DNA from: Atrina japonica | Taxonomy: Eukaryota; Mollusca; Bivalvia; Pterioida; Pinnidae | DNA: 64,000 bases | Direction: 5' to 3' | Assembly: GCA_030159075.1 (NCBI GenBank) | Contig: BROG01000266.1 | Coordinates: 1-64,000 of the forward strand | Shown here: positions 1 through 15,400 of the stretch, piece after piece | Numbering within the stretch: the stretch's first letter is position 1 | Layout of the letters: each line of letters opens with the position of its first letter | Made by a program: the position numbers and the translations under genes | The notes under the pieces: generated by a model | Databases searched by the model: none | The model's input: the letters and a program-made list of their open reading frames with translations, nothing else | Told to the model about the DNA's origin: nothing

Positions 1-620
1 ACAGACACTCACACTGATACACACATAGATACACTCACATACACAAAATCACGGATACACACAAACATACACTGATATATAGACACACACACAATCACTC
101 ACACACACACACACAGATACAGACACTCACATTGATACACTCACATACACAAACTCACACTGATACACACAGCCACTGGTACGCTAACACACACTGATAC
201 ACACACAATCACTCACACTGATACACTCACATACACACACTCACACTGATACATACAGCCACTAGAACACAAACATACACTGATATACAGACACACACAC
301 ACAATCACTCACACTGATACACACACACATACACAAAATCACTCACACTCACACACACATATACACAATCAATCACACTCACACACACATATACAAAATC
401 ACTCACTGACACATAATCACTCACACTGATACACACACATATATACAAAATCAAACTGACACACAATCACTCACACTGACACATACACACAATCACTCAC
501 ACTGACACATATACACACAATCTCTCACACTGACACACACACATATACAATCACTCACACTGACTCACACACATATACACAATCACTCACACTGACACAC
601 ACACATACACACACAATCAC
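1..620. repeat. CA-rich microsatellite/minisatellite
   Basis: Continuous imperfect array built on (CA)n with recurrent ACTCACACTGATACACACA-type units. It extends off the left edge. No coding potential. Confidence 0.95.
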
Positions 621-637
621 TCAATTGAATGTAGATT

Positions 638-760
638 TCTTAACATACTCAACAATACTATACTAGCATGTGGATTTCTTAACATAATAATACGACACCG
701 TACTACCATGTGGATTTCTTAACATAATAATACGACACCGTACTACCATGTGAATTTCTG
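638..760. repeat. Short tandem repeat, about 48 bp, three copies
   Basis: Units contain ATGTGGATTTCTTAACATAA followed by TACGACACCGTACTACC. The second and third are nearly identical and the first is diverged. Confidence 0.85.
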
Positions 761-2139
761 ACCTTATTATATATCCTACTTTCGTTTTCTATTTATTTAA
801 CATTAGATGAAAAGGTGCAACATTCTACTATATAAATGTACGCCCAGGACTGGTTTTGAGGTTCCAGGACTATTTTTATGTTATATTCATACGCTCTGTA
901 ATAATGACACTTAATGCAAATTTGGGATGTTATCGTGATTTGTTGTGAATTACATAAAAATATTTTTCATTCTGACCACTGTATCATTGACAAAGATATA
1001 TAATATTAACGTTATTGAATGTATATGTGGAAATATTTACGCTCTCATTCTTGGCATGGAGAAGGACCTCGTAAGCTCAATCCTTTGCCATGACAAAATA
1101 TATACATCCAATAATCTACGGTATACATATTCAATGTTCCTCAACAAAAACATGTATGGAGACATGATTACAACTAAATGCAACTATTTTACTACATAAA
1201 TTGTTTAGATATAAAATGGCTAATACACTATATGTAGGAATAAGATGATATTGTCCGATTCACATAACTTGGTGAGGCTTCACAGGAAATGCATACCAAT
1301 CACCACTGTGTATTCTCAGGTATGCTGACAATTAGGAACCATTACTGTAAATCCGGAAACTTTCAAAGGGATTTATTTTCGCGATTAGAAAATAAAGTTT
1401 TGAATGTTGTTTTATGCCACACTCAACAATTTTTCAGTTATATGGTGGTGGCCAGTTTTTAATGGTGGAGGAGAGAACACGGGTTACAATGTGCCCGGGA
1501 AGAGACCACTGGCCTTCCGCAAGTAAACTGGCAAACTATCTCTTAAAAATCAGCTTAGGTTCCGGTGGGAGTTGAACCTGCGCTGACAGGATGTGAGAGA
1601 CTTCATGATTTAAAGCACGCTGTCCTAACTACTCGCCCACTTAGGCCCCATTTTTGCAATACACAAGATCTAAATGTATTCACAAGATTATATTCTTGTG
1701 ATTTCAAATGTCCATTTTGTCATACTATTGTCATACTTCATTACATAATCATTTTATTTTCGCAAGAAAGAGCTCTCTCAAAATTATGCATAAATAAAAT
1801 TCTTGCGAATAAAACTGGAAGTATCCTTACCAGTGTTATTATAATGTCATTTTGCTGCATCATCTAAAGTTTAAAATTATCCAGACCAAGAAACGGTTCT
1901 TGAAACTCCATCCTGCCAATTTATATGAATGGGAACCTAGTGCTTTCATACATTTTTGAGTGATTTTAACAGATAAAAATAAACATTTTACAAATTGAGA
2001 AAAAATATCACACAAGTTTGTTCTAATACTGATTTAAATTTTTCATATTTTTCAATCAGGATTAATATGATATTTATATTAGCATTTGTTCAATATCGGT
2101 AAACAAACATTCAAAATCAGGCTAAACATAAATATGCAA
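761..2139. other. Intergenic, 3' of host gene
   Basis: No supportable gene. A minus-oriented family B SINE occupies about 1405-1660 (separate entry); the rest is A+T-rich unique-looking DNA. Confidence 0.7.
1405..1660 (-). mobile_element. SINE family B copy (tRNA-headed)
   Basis: Read on the minus strand it opens with a tRNA-like head (A box near TGGG-CGAGTAGTTAGGACAG, B box GGTTCAACTCC). The body contains 'ctggccaccacc' and ends at the CAACAATTTTTCAGT-type tail. The same body recurs at 15634-15835, 37352-37610, 44535-44690 and elsewhere here. Confidence 0.75.
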
Positions 2140-2410
2140 CATTATATTTATGTTCAACATTCAATAATACCATATGTGGTCAACATTCAAATCATTACAA
2201 ATATGGTCAACATTCAATAAAACCATATATGGTCAACATTCAATAATACTATATATGGTCAACATTCAATTATACCATATATGGCCAATGATCAATTATA
2301 CAATACATGATCATTCAATTATATATGGTCAACATTCAATAAATCATATATGGTTAACGTTCAGTTCTGCATATTAAATATGAAAGCCAATTTATATACG
2401 GTCAACAATT
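2140..2410. repeat. Imperfect tandem repeat around CATATATGGTCAACATTCAAT
   Basis: About ten degenerate units of 23-30 bases. A weak 67-codon frame through it is a by-product of the repeat. Confidence 0.85.
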
Positions 2411-3329
2411 TAATGAGTACATCCAAAAATAAAATATAAAGTAAGATTACAAAGATCACTTTACACCAACATATACATACTTCCCATCAATTAAAGTGAC
2501 CTCAACCAGGTCTTAATCATGGCACTGAAAATAGATCAAGTCCAAAACAGTTCATTTTTTGCAAAAATACAGGCTAATTCAGGATCAGAAGCACAGCATG
2601 TGCTCAAAATCATAAGAAACTAAGCAGTAGAAGTGGGTAAACTGGATCTCCATCAATCTTCTTAACTTTAGCAGAAAGTATGAGAATAATATGTCCCTAC
2701 CACCTGACCTATTTCTACAAGCATTGGTTAACTTCAAACAAGCATTTTTTCAATGAAGAAGACAAAATATTCTATATAAATTCATGTAAATTACAATATA
2801 CAAAAAAATCTGACTTATATATATATAAATATTTACTTAAAAAATATTTCTGATTGAAGAACATGTGAAAAATGACTCTTAAAGCTCATTACCACAAATT
2901 TATGTAAGTGTATAAATACCTCTATGTGTATAAACAACAAATGACTTAGAATCACAAATTTATATATAGTAAATGACTTAAATAACAAGTGTATAAAAGT
3001 TCTTGACCTGTCAACATGTGTCATTATTTGACCTACATGTCAATTGTAGAAATGACCTTCAATTGAAGATTAAATAAAGCATTGTGATTTATTTTGCTTT
3101 TCCTTTTTTAAGGTAGGAGGAGCAAATCTTTGGTATTACTACTGAAGCAGTTGGCATAAGATATGGGTTTATAAAAATTGTTAAAAGACAAAAAATCTGT
3201 ATTCAACAAACAACCAATCTTTGTTAGAGTAACACTAGTATAAAAAGATCAACTAAAACAAACACCCTAGCCTCCTAGAGTCATGTCATTCTAATTCAGA
3301 AATGTTTCTACTGAAAAGTCACATGACAT
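2411..3329. other. Intergenic, no gene seen
   Basis: A+T-rich. Short open frames here have no recognisable domains or coding bias. Confidence 0.6.
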
Positions 3330-4866
3330 AAGTTAGCAAGAGTGACACAGGTGTGTCACTTAGTAAGAGTAGCAGGTGAGTAGATACACCTGAGTGACAC
3401 AGGTAAGTAAGAGTAGCAGGTCACCTGTGTTACACACATAAACTAGTAAGAGTAGAAGGTCAACTGAGTGACATAGGTAAACTAGTAGAGTAGCAGGTCA
3501 CCTGAGTGACACACATAAACTAGTAAGAGTAGAAGGTCAACTGAGTGACACAGGTAAACTAGTAGTGTAGCAGGTCACCTGAGTGATGCACATAAACTAG
3601 TAAGAGTAGAAGGTCAACTGAGTGACACAGGTAAACTAGTAGAGTAGCAGGTCACCTGAGTGACACACATAAACTAGTAAGAGTAGAAGGTCAACTGAGT
3701 GACACAGGTAAACTAGTAGAGTAGCAGGTCACCTGACTGACACACATAAACTAGTAATAGTAGAAGGTCAACTGAGTGACACAGGTAAACTAGTAGAGTA
3801 GCAGGTCACCTGACTGACTCACATAAACTAGTAAGAGTAGAAGGTCAACTGAGTGACACAGGTAAACTAGTAGAGTAGCAGGTCACCTGACTGACACACA
3901 TAAACTAGTAATAGTAGAAGGTCAACTGATTGACACAGGTAAACTAGTAGAGTAGCAGGTCACCTGACTGACACACATAAACTAGTAATAGTAGAAGGTC
4001 AACTGAGTGACACAGGTAAACTAGTAGAGTAGCAGGTCACCTGACTGACACACATAAACTAGTAAGAGTAGAAGGTCAACTGAGTGACACAGGTAAACTA
4101 GTAGAGTAGCAGGTCACCTGAGTGACACACATAAACTAGTAAGAGTAGAAGGTCAACTGAGTGACACAGGTAAACTAGTAGAGTAGCAGGTCACCTGACT
4201 GACACACATAAACTAGTAAGAGAAGAAGGTCAACTGACTGACACACATAAACTAGTAATAGTAGAAGGTCAACTGAGTGACACAGGTAAACTAGTAGAGT
4301 AGCAGGTCACCTGACTGACACACATAAACTAGTAAGAGTAGAAGGTCAACTGAGTAACACACATAAACTAGTAAGAGTAGAAGGTCAACTGAGTGACACA
4401 GGTAAACTAGTAGAGTAGCAGGTCACCTGAGGGACACACATAAACTAGTAAGAGTAGAAGATCACCTGATTGACACAGGTAAACTAGTAGCGTAGTATGT
4501 CACCTGAGTGACACACATAAACTAGTAAGAGTAGAAGGTCAACTGAGTGACACAGGTAAACTAGTAAGAGTAGCAGGTCACCTCAGTGACACAGGTAAAC
4601 TAGTAAGAGTAGCAGGTCACCTAAGTAACACAGATAAGTAAGAGTAGCAGGTCACCTGAGTGACATAGATAAGTAAGAGTAGCAGGTCACCTGAGTGCCA
4701 TAGGTAAGTAAGAGTAGCAGGTCACCTCAGTGACACAGGTAAACTAGTAAGAGTAGCAGGTCACCTGAGTGACATAGATAAGTAAGAGTAGCAGGTCACC
4801 TGAGTGACATAGGTAAGTAAGAGTAGCAGGTCACCTGAGTGACACAGGTAAATTAGTAAGAGTAGT
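3330..4866. repeat. Minisatellite of about 77 bp made of two alternating half-units
   Basis: Alternates a half-unit with ACAGGTAAACTAGTAGAGTAGCAG and one with ACACATAAACTAGTAAGAGTAGAAG, each followed by GTCACCTGAGTG or GTCAACTGAGTG. The central part, about 3470-4460, is regular. Both ends decay to single half-units, as expected if unequal exchange homogenises the middle. Confidence 0.95.
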
Positions 4867-6284
4867 TACATTGGTCATTTGTTTGTTATTGTTCAGATAT
4901 AATTCATGAAGAAAAAGATTGTGATATTAATTATAATATATGTCCAACATAACTGTCAAACAATCAAAAGTTCGGAATATTTTTATGCCTCAATGATCAG
5001 CTCTTATCAAACTTATACTTAATACATTACAAATGTATATTATATGTATTTGAATCAAAATTATTTAATTAACATCAATAAATGTATATTTTGTAAAAAA
5101 ATGTATTCATTAAAAAAATATAACTGTTTAATAATCATGATAATGTATGAAATGCTGTAAGGGGCAGATTACACAATGATGTTAAAGGGATGGAATAAAA
5201 TGACTATTTTTATATATGTAAGTGACTGTCAACTGTTAGAGTCTTCAAATATAACATAGACTTTAACTCGTTCAATGAGTTAATGATAAAAATTGGCCCA
5301 TACAACACTATTAGGTATTTTCATTATCCAGAGTTACCACCCCTTATATCAGGTATCGATTGTGATGTGACGTCACTTGTTTGTGCGTAAAATGAGACAA
5401 GTTATCAATTGTGACATCATATGTTTGTGTGAAAATGGTGTTGTTTTCTCACATAAAGACATGATGTTACAATATACCAAAATACCAGGCAGGCTGATAT
5501 GGGAGATAACTCTGACTAACAAAAACACAGAATACTGGCACAGTACATATTCTCAGACAAAAATGAAAGATTTTCCTGAGTAACATCAGTTCAACTGCTG
5601 AAATTACTTTGACATTTATGCATCATAAAAGGTCACCTTAAGATGCAACATAATCTGTTAAGTTTTGTTAGAAAATACCAGGCAGGCAAGCAGTGAATTT
5701 AGCCCGCTTTAAAATTCCAACATTAATGATGTGATGGCGATCGCAAGATGATTTATTCTCGGACAGATATGATTTATGTTGAGCTTGTAAATAGAAAATG
5801 TTTACTAGTACAATAGAAAGATGAGTAATATCATGATTGTACCTGGAGTATCAATCATCATATTTCTATCATATTTTAGCTTTAAAAAAAAACCAGACAA
5901 TATAATGAAGTCTGGCAAAATTTTGTTTTTTTACACGAGAATTTGTCAGAAAATGGGCCACGTCCAAGAATAGGTATCTTACATGTATACACCACAAGCT
6001 TAATTTATATAAGCAGAGCCTGGGGACAAGCACCGCAAACTTGAATATTTACACAAACAAGCACCACTAACTTAATGTGGTCAATTTATTAGCTCAAGTG
6101 GCTGCGGTTTTGAAGATTTACATACCTAATTAAGTCTACAAAGTGCTCTATTTCTAAGGTCATATGACCAATGGAATACTGAACTATAGGTGACATAGAT
6201 TCTATAGATCAACCTTTGGTGATGCTACAATTGACTGTGAAGATATAATATTGCATAAGACAGGTGGTTGCTCTGTCAAATTAG
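4867..6284. other. Intergenic, 3' flank of host gene
   Basis: No convincing gene. A 68-codon frame at 5377-5583 has no recognisable family. The region includes the likely 3' UTR of the glycosidase/kinase gene (below 6285). Confidence 0.6.
6085..6090 (-). promoter_or_regulatory. Candidate polyadenylation signal of the glycosidase/kinase gene
   Basis: The minus strand reads AATAAA about 195 bases past the stop codon. It is the first such hexamer I found downstream; other A+T-rich matches exist further on. Confidence 0.4.
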
Positions 6285-6480
6285 TTATTCTATGTTAATG
6301 ATCCTTTTAGCTTGAAAACTGCCATCAAACTCATCCTCCCACTGTACGCTGTTGACAGAAATCGTAGGAGGAACTGCATGATGGGATTGAAGAGACAACT
6401 GGGCAGCCAAAAGACCACTTTTCAGGCTGTTGTGAAGGTCATGACCTTGAACTATGGAAGCTATCATCGTAGCAGCCAAA
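6285..6480 (-). CDS. Exon 18 (residues about 665-729), C-terminus and stop
   Basis: Acceptor TTTTTTTCAG. The exon encodes [20 protein letters not shown], the helix that follows GAGD in PfkB kinases, then the C-terminus ending IINIE and a TAA at 6287-6285. Confidence 0.92.
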
Positions 6481-9400
6481 CTGAAAAAAGAAGATAAATA
6501 TTTGTAGGTGGTGAATAGAAAAGGTGTTGACTAGTTAAAGTGTCTGTAACGGTTTTAGGTAAATGACAGGAATGAATTGAGAGTAAGCAAGACAGCTTCG
6601 CATGAGTAGCCCTCATGAGCAACTCAGTAACCTTTTTGAGTCTGACAGTTACATTTCCTGTCAGGCATTTACCAGAGGTCATCTCAGAAAACTTTATAAG
6701 CACTGGCATAGAACAAATTATTTTTAATGTTAGTCATATAGCACTCATGAGCAACTCAGTAAATGTTCCTAACTTGAACGTTCCATTTCATGTCAGTCAG
6801 TCATGTAGGCCTCAATGCAAAATTCAACTCCCATGTTTATTAAAGCAGGTTGCCGTTGCATTTCTACTTCAAATTTTCACTTGTTTACAACTCGTAGTAT
6901 TCCGGAAAATATCTATTCTCATATGACCCCTCCCTTTCAATTTTCAACCGTCAACCCTATAATTTCCAAAGTTACTACAATATTCATGTATCTTTTTTAT
7001 CACCTTAATTTCACTTATTAATGGCAAAACTAATTTTTTCATTTAATGACCAATCAGATCTCTGGGGCTCATTTTACCCTTTTGAGTGCGCCCATGTTGT
7101 AAACAAAGACAGTTCCTTGAAGTCATTTTCATTTTTTGGAAATCTCATTAATCATGATTTCTATAATGTGTCACACCCCTAAAAATTGTTTCAATATTGA
7201 CCATGATATCAAATAAGGGTAGAAGACAAAATATATACCATTTTCATTCACAAAAACTTAAAATTTGGATCATTTCTTAATTAGAACCAATTCATTGATT
7301 ATGTTTTGTTTCATCCCTTAATTACAGTCTCATGATGTTTAGTTCTGTTTCAGATGAAAAACTAAGTCAAATTTTAATTATACTAAGTTTTGAAACCAGT
7401 AAAAGTCAATATCAGGTATTAATTTTTGTCTGGTATTGTTATTTCTAGATAAAAATCACTTATTGGACAATATTTCCTGGATTTAAGAAATTGAAATATT
7501 CCTTCTACAGGTTAAAATGTTGATAGATTATGAAAAAAATGTTTTTTAAAACGCCTATTTCTAAAGATGTTTCTTGTGTATAGATCAGCATGACAGTTCC
7601 TTGAAGTCATTTCTTATCAGATTTCAAAAATTGTTTCAAAGTTTCATTGATTATTTAATTTGTTATTTCTAAGATTTTACAATTTAAACACGAGAGTAAA
7701 AATTAGACATCATCATGTAACTTACCCATATAGGGAGTTTTCATCGCAAACATTAAACTTTCGGTTTAAATACATAAAATCTTTTATATATGAACCTACA
7801 TTTAATTCTTTGTTTAACAATGAAAAATCTACTGAAATGCAATAAGAAAAAAATATGGTTTTATATAAAACACATATATATAGTAAAAATTAATAATGTC
7901 TGAATACTTTTTGTACGTCTCTCTATATAAACATATGTTTCTTACCAGTCTCCTGCTCCAGATACACTAACAATATTCCTGGGTTCTCTCCCCTTAACTG
8001 TTGCAGGGAACCAATCTACTGTCATGTAACGTCCATCCTAAAAAATTGAATATCAAAATAAAAATCAAAGGACAGAAAGTCCTCAAAAGCAAGACCTTTA
8101 TCAAATTAATTGGAGGAATATGGAGATTCTAATCAATGATTAACCCATTCACCCCTAAAGACACATTTTTAGACTGGTCTAAGTCAATGATTTACAGAGG
8201 AGTCCATTGTTTTCAGGGGTTGGTGAGTTAACCCCATCAACACTACAGACCATAATAGACTGGTCTAAGACGTAAGAAAAGAGCATAGGATTTAGATACT
8301 TAGAGGTGACAGGATTTAAACATTTTAATTTTCTATGAAATGGTAATAAGAGTGTTCTGGGGTAGTCACTTATATTAACATATCAATAAATGTGTACAAA
8401 CATAAACTATGCTGATAAATGAATATTATCAGAGTGCCATAAAAAATGTGTTAAGTAACTGAAACTATCAAACCAAAACAGTTCAGTCCATATGCTGCAA
8501 ATCTATTTGTCTAGTGAACAATAGAAAATGTCACTTTAGAGTCAAAGCTTCCTCCCAAGATATATATTTATATATATATATATATATATATATACTGCAG
8601 AATCAGAAAATTTCATTGTGGATTTAATTTCTTTTATTTCGTTGTTTTTATTTAACAAGGAAATTTAAACTATGATGAAATTTTACATAAATTATACAAA
8701 GTAGTAATAATAACTTCCTTTACAAACAGGTTTTTTATTTCAATGAAATTTAATGTCAATAAATTTGTTTTATTTTTAAATAACGAAATTTTAACCCCAC
8801 AAAATTTTCTGATTCTACGGTATATAAGTAAAACCTTGTAATACTGACACTATTTTAAATCCAAAATTTATATTATAAAGGAATTTAAGACAGGTAGAGG
8901 GAAACCTCAGAATTATAGGGAAAATTGGAAAATTGGGCTTTCAAAAATTGTGGCATAAACTGAGGTGGCAGATGAAATGAAACAAAGGTTATTATAAAGA
9001 GGTTTAAATGTGTGTGTGCGTGCGTGCATGTGTGTGTATGTATGTATGTATATGTATACAGTGAACCCGCTTTACAACGACATTCATTACAACGAAATAT
9101 TCGGTATCCGACAAGAATTGCTCGGGAACAAACATACATGTACATAAAAAGTACTCATTCCAACGCAATATTCGGTATTCGACTCCGACATTAGATTCCA
9201 GGAACAAATGTTCAAAACTCAATGTAAATAAATTCTTTACTACGGCATCACAATAGAACCCATCTGCTGATCCGGTTATTGTTTACAGTGAATTCAGTCT
9301 TGATTTTCTTCACGGTTAAGATCACAAGTAAAAATAATTGTGTCAATAAAACAATTACACCGTCAATTGTTCTCTAATCTGCACTGATAGGTGATGGCCT

Positions 9401-12400
9401 AAGTGTCAACGATTAGCGCTTGAATCATCCTTACCTGTACAGTAGGCAGTAGGCCTAATGTTTATAAACCATCAGTAGGTTTCGTTAGAACTGAACCAAC
9501 AGGAAGAGAAATACAAGCTGTGTACAAATTAAATAAAAGATAAATAAATAAATACATATAGATCTAGTTGACAAGTTCCGTTACGCTACATGTCCGTACC
9601 GAGGTGGTTACAATGGCGGATCTTTAAATTACTTCAATACTTGCAATAGCCATAGACATTTTGGTAAAACTTTATTTATGAAACGCATTTACAAGAGAAT
9701 TGTATCAGCAATCTCTGAGCTTTTTATTTAAGCAATAATGAATTTAACTCAGATTTACGAGATATACTATTTCATTCGGGCATTTCGGGCATTTTGTACA
9801 TGATCCTTGCATTTCACGACATCACCGATTTACGATATGCGACCGGAAAAAATAATTGTGCATTGATGTTTACAATATTAACTTGCTCACTCAACAAAGT
9901 GATACTTTCACCTTGATAACTTTATATTCCTTATCTATTTTCCCCATTCTCCCCCTCTCCAAACATTATTCACAGTTATAACAGGTTCAAAACCTGAGTC
10001 CAAAATGTCTGATGACCAATTACTACTTTAAACATGAAGATAACTGAAAATTTCTTTGATTCAGTTTGATGCTGTAAATTAAAATAAATTCAGACATTCG
10101 TGAATCTAGACAACTCTCGTTCATCCACATACATGAACAGAGAGACAACGATTCAAGTCAAGCCTTTGAATTACCGGTATAGAAAAATCTTTCTTTCTTT
10201 TAAAATTTAATGCTTTTTTTTATCTTTTAAAATTGAATGCTTTTTTAAACATTTTTTCAGTTTTTCTACATTAGAATATTACATTGCATTGGGAAAAAAT
10301 ATGGTTTTCTTTGGGTAAAGAAGGGAATTTTTTACACTGGGAATTTGAATGGTCTCAATTTATAACTTATTCACAACTTAAGACACATTTGGACTGCCCT
10401 TAATCATTGATTTACAGAAGAGTTCAGTGTTTCTTAGGAGTTGATGAGTTAAGGAGAATTGAGAGTCCTGTGACAAAGTCATCACTTACCTGTGTTATTA
10501 TGGCTCCATCCACTGTTTGGTCATCTTCAACTATCCTCTGACAGAGAATGACACCATGTTTACCAACTGTTACCATGACAACTGGTATTTTTGTGACAAC
10601 AACTTTGGCCATGTGAACACAATCTTCTATAATGCTGTCTATAGACATTTCATCCGCATTAAATGAAACTGAAAAACAGGAAGAATACTGTGAATCAGGA
10701 TATTTTGGCCATTGCTAAATTTTGGCCAATTTGACCACCCACTTAAAATGGCCATTATAGATTAACAAACAAAGGTATTTTTTCTTAAAATAACACTGTA
10801 TGGTTAATCTTAATTAAGTGCCATGTGACGCATCAATTCTAATTATTCTACCGGCACTTTTTATTATTCTGATATTTCAAACACCTGGAATGTTCCACCA
10901 CATGACAAGACCGAGATCCAATAGTAGGCAAAATTTAAACATGATATAAACATAAATGGTCAGAATTTTACTGACCAAAAAATAACCCTTCATTTTAAGA
11001 CCAAAGTGGCCAAATTTTAGCGACACCAAAATATCCCAATTTACAGTAATCGGATGAACAAAAAAACAACAAGAGGCCAATTCGAGCACTATCAATAAAT
11101 GTGAAAAGAAGACCAAGAAAAATAGGGTAGGTTGAATTTAACACACAAGAAATTTTCAGCTTGTTGTAGGCAATGAGTCTAAAAATAAGGAGTATGTCAA
11201 AGGAAATGGTTCCTCCACAAGCTATTCTGCCCAACCCTGGATCCACCCCTGAGCACACTTAGTCAAAATACAGCAATTTTTGTAGGGGACCATATGTACT
11301 TCATCCCTTCCAAGTTTCGTCAAAATCCATCGATTTGAAGAAGAAATTAATTGTGTTGCATACTTGCATAGTGCACCTATTACCCCATTTAAACAAAATA
11401 AATGAAAAAGCACTAAGCACTAATATCCTAAAAATAAACAAAGTTTTATTTAACACATCTACATCATGAACAATAATGGGCTCTACTTAAAATCAATAAT
11501 ATAGGCTAGCCCAAATGTGTCTTTAGGGGAGAATGGGTTAACAAGCGGGAGAAAATCAAATAAATCACACAAATTGAATGAAATATGGTAAAGTCCAAAA
11601 AGAGGTAAAAAATGCTTCAAAAAAACTTATTTTAAAACAGAACCCAATATAATGACATTTCTTTACCTATCCTTCTAGATCACTTCGATACATTCAGTTT
11701 GTCCCTGTATGCAGATATTTTGGACTGCAGTTTGACTTTGACATAAAGTAAATTTCTAGATAATAGTTTTCAGACATCCAAGGTAAAAGTAGTATAGATA
11801 TAGAGTTAGAAATCAAGATAGGTTGTTCGACTTTTACATATAAACCAAAATTTCAATTCCTCCGATTTTCACGTGTAGAGATTTCACTGTATTTTTACTG
11901 GGACATTTACAACATTGAAAACAAGATGAGTTCAAGACACACTATGCCTTCGAGAGTTAAGCCATTATAAAGGTCCCATAATTCTGGCAAAATGTTGCCA
12001 AATGTCGGCCATTGTACCAAATTTGATTTAAATTTGAGAAAAAGAAATCCAAACTTTTTAACCCATTTACCCCTAAAGACACATTTGGACAGGTCTAAGT
12101 CATCTATTTACAGAAGAGTCCACTGTTTTTCAGGGGTTGATGAGTTAATGAAAACCTAAATATTGCAGACAGACGACCAATTGGACCACAATCTGCATGC
12201 CAGTCTCGTCTTTAATTTCTAAAGCATTACAAGATAATATCCATCATAAATTACCTGTTTGTTCTTTGTCTGCACTAACTAACATACAGTTGTACATTGC
12301 TCGTAATTCATTTAGATTTGGTGACGTCAGCCAGATCAGGTCCTCCACATGTTTCTGAAAGGGTTTGGTAGCTTTGTGTATGTCTGTGGGCTCATACCAT

Positions 12401-15400
12401 ACTGAAACCGAATCATATGTATCGTTAGTAATTACATCACAGGTTAGCTTCCTGGATTTTGATTGGTTAAATGAATGCTGTCTAATACATGTAGAATAAT
12501 AGAATCCCTATAGGGTATGACAAAGGAATCTCAATCCAAGGGTAAGATTCTTGAATGACAAACTCGGACCTTGCCAATGGTTTATCATTCAAGAGTCTTA
12601 TCCTGGTCTCTCAAAACAGATTCCACCTTGTTTAATAAACATTTTTTTCTTTTAACTTCCCATCATACAACAAAGGTAAGTAAAATGCTGTTTTACCTGG
12701 GACTCCATGTGTGTGACAAATTTTGCATGCATGTGCTATTGCCTCTGGTGTGATATTCCCATCAATGCAGACCAATTTGGACTTTGAGATGTCCCCTGTG
12801 AAATGATCAATCTGTAAAAATTGTTGAACATAAACTTCAAAAAATTTTCAAATTTTCAAATCAAAATAATCATGCCGAGTTACAATAAACATTATTTGTT
12901 ATCAAGACGATAAATCGTTAGAAGAGACACAGAAAGCTAGGGACCAATTATGTTGACTCGGACCACCTGCAGTGGTCTAGTGGTGGAGTGTACGACTCAC
13001 AAACTGGAGATCCGAGGTTTGATTCCCAGTACGAGATCATACCAAAGACTTATAAAAATGGTAGTGACTGTTTCTCTACCAAGCGCTCAGTTTCCGAAGT
13101 AAAGGTCACAACATTTGTGATGAGACTTTAAAACCGACTTCCCGTGTCACGGCAGGCATGGCATGTAAAAGAGTGCAAAGTGCACTGGCGTCGGTCCATA
13201 ACACAGGTCAAAATTTGTAGCACTTCACCTAAAGCTGGTGACATCTCCATATAAGTGAAAAATTCTTGGCAGGATGTAAAACAAACAAAAATAAAACAAA
13301 AAATATCAACACAATGTGTACTAAATTGGCTTCAGGAGAGGAAATCAGGGGTTTGCTTCCTAATACTGGATCCTTCGGCCCAATGAGCCTTAGGATGCTT
13401 TTTTTAGGGGGGTGGGGGCACATCATACTCCTGTTGCTGTGTTTGTCACAGGAATTACAACACTCATATATACATTTTTTTAATCAACAAATGGATTACT
13501 AAGATAAGTAAAAGACTAATGTGCAAAGTTTTATTTTGCAGACTGTATCATAGCCAGGTGTTCACATAGATATACTGGTGCGGGACCTATTCTCAGACGA
13601 AAATAAAGTTTTTTACCGAATATCTTCAGTTCAACTGATAGAATTACTTTGAAATTTTGTATAACAATAGGTTACCTTTAGATGCAATATGATTTGTATC
13701 AGGTATGCCAAGTCTAGATAAAATTATGGCCTGGGCAACAACAAAATTCGACAAAGGAGCATAACTCTGGAAATAAGGGTTTTGGTATGCCCCTTTCTAT
13801 CCCATTAATGTGAATACATCTAACAGATAAGATGAGCTTACTGCTTAATAGACCATTCAAAAATCAACAAAGATATAACTCTAATAATAAAAGGCAGAGG
13901 CAAATGGTTTTGGTATCAAATAATCTGCTCCATCAAGAAGGAAAATCAATAACGGGGCATAACTCTATCTCTGTATGTCTCTCTGTCTCTTTCTCTCTGT
14001 GTCTGTATCTGTTTATCTTTCCATTGCTCCCTCCCACTGTCTGTCTTTCTTTCACTGTCTCTCTCTCTTTCTCTCTCTCTCACACACACACACACGCACA
14101 ACACACACATGCACACAATTCTCTAAAATATATTTAAAACTTTATATCAATTGTATATATCAACAAAAAAGTGTCTATACTAACATACTGAGGTGAGATG
14201 TGTCCATGAATGTCCATATCGCCAATACCAAACATCAGTCCTCCATGGTTCTGCAACACTGCACAATATGTGGCTGTTCTATGACCTTCAAGAAGGGCAA
14301 CCCCTGACAGATCCTGAATATTACAATAAGATTATTTAATAATACAGCCTTTATCATTATGTGTTTAAGGAACACTGAATGTGAAGTTATCCATAGAGAT
14401 TGAAAGTTTCATAACTCCGGAAAATATTCCTGACTGCTTGGGATGGTCTAGTGGTAGAACTCTCGACTCACAAGCAAAAGATACTTGGTTTGATTCCCGA
14501 TACTGAGACATACCAAAGACTTTAAAAATGTTAGTGACTGTTCCTTCGCCTAGTGCTTGGCATACAAAGTGAAAGTCATTCACTTTCGGGTGAGACTTAA
14601 AACTGAGGTCCTCTGTCATGGAAGGTGTGACATGTAAAATAATCCTCACAGCATTGGCATCAGTCCATAGCAAAGGTCAAAATTTGTAACACTTCAGCTA
14701 AAGCTGGTGACATCTCCAAATAATTGAAAAATTGGGGGGGATGCAAAACAATAATAAACAAACAAAAAAACAAAAAATCTACAAAATAAGCCACAATCAA
14801 ACTTATTAGATACCTCATTGACATATGAGTACATGTAGGGGCCTCCACAGCACAGTAGTTACACCGTTGCACTTTGACCCGCGACGTTTCTAACCTTTTG
14901 TCGGTGTGGGTTCGAGTCTGGCTGGAAGCTAAGCTGATTTGGTGAGGAACTTTGCCAGGTTACTTGTGGAAGTCTGATGGTCTCATCCCAGATATATTGC
15001 AACAAGGTTCTCTCCTCCAACATTAAAACTTTGGCGGCCAACATATGACTGAAAAATTGTTGAGTGTGGCGAAAAATGCCAAAAATGCAAAAGCAAACAT
15101 ATGAGTACATGTATACTAAATTTGGTCAAAATTTGAGAAAAGAACCTCAAGTTAAATGTTGGCAACCAAAATGCTGCAAACAGACATATGGACAAACATA
15201 CAAAATAAAAACAATATGCATCCTGTTTGATGTAAGAGGCATAAATATAACATAGCCTGTTCCAAATACAGCAGAACCTGTCTTGAGAGACCACTGTCAT
15301 ATCTTTTTGTGACCATATTGTGAAAACGATTCAATTAGATATCTGTAAATAAAACCACTACAGAGGGACCACTTGTCTTGGGAGACCACATTTCAGTGGC

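Noticed and set aside
12961..13040. Possible tRNA gene (A and B boxes)
   Set aside because: Part of a recurring SINE with a conserved non-tRNA body; no complete cloverleaf.
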